Of a DNA stretch of 15,441 nucleotides, positions 14,491-15,441 are shown one piece after another. The stretch lies in the NCBI GenBank assembly GCA_003161205.1, contig PMOU01000270.1:1-15441 (forward strand), in the 5' to 3' direction. The notes under the pieces were generated by a model that saw only the letters and a list, made by a program, of their open reading frames with translations, ran no database searches and had not been told where the DNA came from. The translations under genes were made by a program, and so were the position numbers. Source of the DNA: Actinomycetota bacterium. Its GTDB lineage: Bacteria; Actinomycetota; Actinomycetes; Streptosporangiales; Streptosporangiaceae. Position 1 is the first letter of the stretch. Every line of letters starts with the position of its first letter.

Positions 14491-15441
14491 TTACCGGAAG
14501 GCGGGCCGCGCGTACTTGGCCTTGAGTTCGGTCTTCAGCAGCTTGCCCGTCTCGGTCCGCGGCAGGTCATCAACGAAGCGGACGACCCGGGGGGCCTTGA
14601 AGTCCGCGATCTTGGACTTCACGAACGTGACGATCTCCTGCGCGAGCTCAGGGCCGCGGACCGCGCCCGCGGCGGGCTGGATGAAGGCGGCGACCGACTC
14701 CCCCATCTCCGGGTCGGGCACGCCGATGACCGCGACGTCGTCCACGGCCGGGTGCAGGGCCAGCACGTTCTCGATCTCCTGCGGGTAGATGTTGACGCCG
14801 CCGGAGATGATCGTGAACGCCTTGCGGTCGGTCAGGAACAAGAAGCCGTCCTCGTCGAGGTAACCGATGTCGCCCAGCGTGGTCCAGGCCGGGTGCCGCG
14901 GGTGCTGGGCGGCCCGGGTCTTTTCCGGGTCGTTGTGATAGGCGAACGGGACGGCATCGCGCTCGAAGTAGACGCCGCCGATCTCGCCCGCGGGCAGCTC
15001 GGTCCCCGCATCGTCGTCGGCGCAGATCCGCAGGGTCCCCAGGACGGCCCGGCCGACGCTTCCGGGCCGGCTCAGCCAGGTGCCGCTGTCGATGACGGTC
15101 ATGCCGTTGGACTCGGTACCCGCGTAGTACTCCACCAGGACGGGCCCCCACCAGCTGATCATCTGCTGCTTGACCTGCACCGGGCACGGCGCCGCGGCGT
15201 GGATGGCGACCCGCAGGCTGGAGATGTCGTAGCGGTCCCGCACCTGCGGCGGCAGCCGCAGCATCCGGACGAACATCGTCGGCACGAACTGCGCATGGGT
15301 GACGTGCCGGTCACTTATGGCCTGCAGCGCCCGCTCGGCGTCGAATTTCCGCATCATGACGACCGTGCCGCCGAGGGCCTGGACCGCCGCTGACCAGCGC
15401 AGCGGGGCCGCGTGATAGATCGGCCCGGGCGACAGGTAGAC
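14491..15441 (-). CDS. AMP-dependent acyl-CoA synthetase, N-terminus outside the window
   Basis: The frame is open from the right edge (VYLSPGPIYHAAPLRWSAAV...) to TAA at 14491-14493, 316 residues visible. Present are the mid-domain loop QFVPTMFVRML, EYYAGTESNG (A5 motif), TTLGDIGYLDEDG (A7), LTDRKAFTIISGGVNIYPQE (A8) and the catalytic Lys near the end, RTETGKLLK. The ATP phosphate loop lies upstream, off the window. The visible part is undamaged. It resembles the FadD-type and long-chain or cyclic-acid ligases. It is the first visible gene of an operon reading ligase, thiolase, ligase, broken ligase, and shares its direction and close spacing. Internal ATGs such as 15357 are not starts, since homology-like sequence continues upstream. 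Confidence 0.92.
   Translation of the reverse strand, partial: VYLSPGPIYHAAPLRWSAAVQALGGTVVMMRKFDAERALQAISDRHVTHAQFVPTMFVRMLRLPPQVRDRYDISSLRVAIHAAAPCPVQVKQQMISWWGPVLVEYYAGTESNGMTVIDSGTWLSRPGSVGRAVLGTLRICADDDAGTELPAGEIGGVYFERDAVPFAYHNDPEKTRAAQHPRHPAWTTLGDIGYLDEDGFLFLTDRKAFTIISGGVNIYPQEIENVLALHPAVDDVAVIGVPDPEMGESVAAFIQPAAGAVRGPELAQEIVTFVKSKIADFKAPRVVRFVDDLPRTETGKLLKTELKAKYARPAFR

Noticed and set aside
14392..15393. 333-codon plus-strand open frame
   Set aside because: Antisense shadow of the thiolase start and acyl-CoA synthetase, with no recognisable domain.

Overview
The window comes from a high-GC Gram-positive bacterium, most likely an actinomycete. The third codon positions are strongly G/C-biased, starts are ATG or GTG with GGAG-type ribosome sites, and nearly every protein is of a typically actinobacterial kind. 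I cannot name the genus. No rRNA, tRNA, insertion sequence, CRISPR array or phage gene was seen.

Layout. Positions 1-336 hold the C-terminal end of a KstD/fumarate-reductase-like FAD dehydrogenase. It converges, across a strong hairpin (375-411), on a membrane protein with a C-terminal Tyr-Gly-Gly repeat tail. Positions 1352-2905 hold a LacI-family repressor with a good candidate for its own operator, and behind it a small conserved protein. Positions 3006-5754 hold three unrelated housekeeping or accessory enzymes: an amine-oxidase-like flavoprotein, an SDR oxidoreductase and a TrmO-like tRNA methyltransferase. After a gene-poor stretch (5755-6101) comes a two-gene toxin-antitoxin locus. It has a clear -10 box, four tandem 9-bp repeats placed where an operator would be, an excisionase-type HTH antitoxin, and a PIN-domain toxin whose reading frame is broken by one extra C near codon 20. 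A VOC/glyoxalase-fold protein follows.

From 7920 to the right edge the window is a catabolic acyl-CoA region. A crotonase and a luciferase-like flavin monooxygenase probably form a short minus-strand operon, with an SDR dehydrogenase divergent from them. A minus-strand operon enters from the right edge: acyl-CoA synthetase (partial), thiolase, acyl-CoA synthetase, and a second acyl-CoA synthetase that has lost its middle third and is out of frame. Together these supply activation (CoA ligases), hydration or isomerisation (crotonase), dehydrogenation (SDR) and thiolytic cleavage (thiolase), a beta-oxidation-like set. The substrate cannot be read from sequence; a cyclic, terpenoid or steroid-like acid is only a guess.

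The most notable points are the broken toxin behind an apparently intact antitoxin, the 9-bp repeat operator candidate, the internally deleted CoA ligase beside an intact paralogue, the LacI-type operator overlapping its own promoter, and a crotonase lacking both classical catalytic glutamates but keeping a PaaG-like aspartate. I did not find convincing evidence for a wholly new system.
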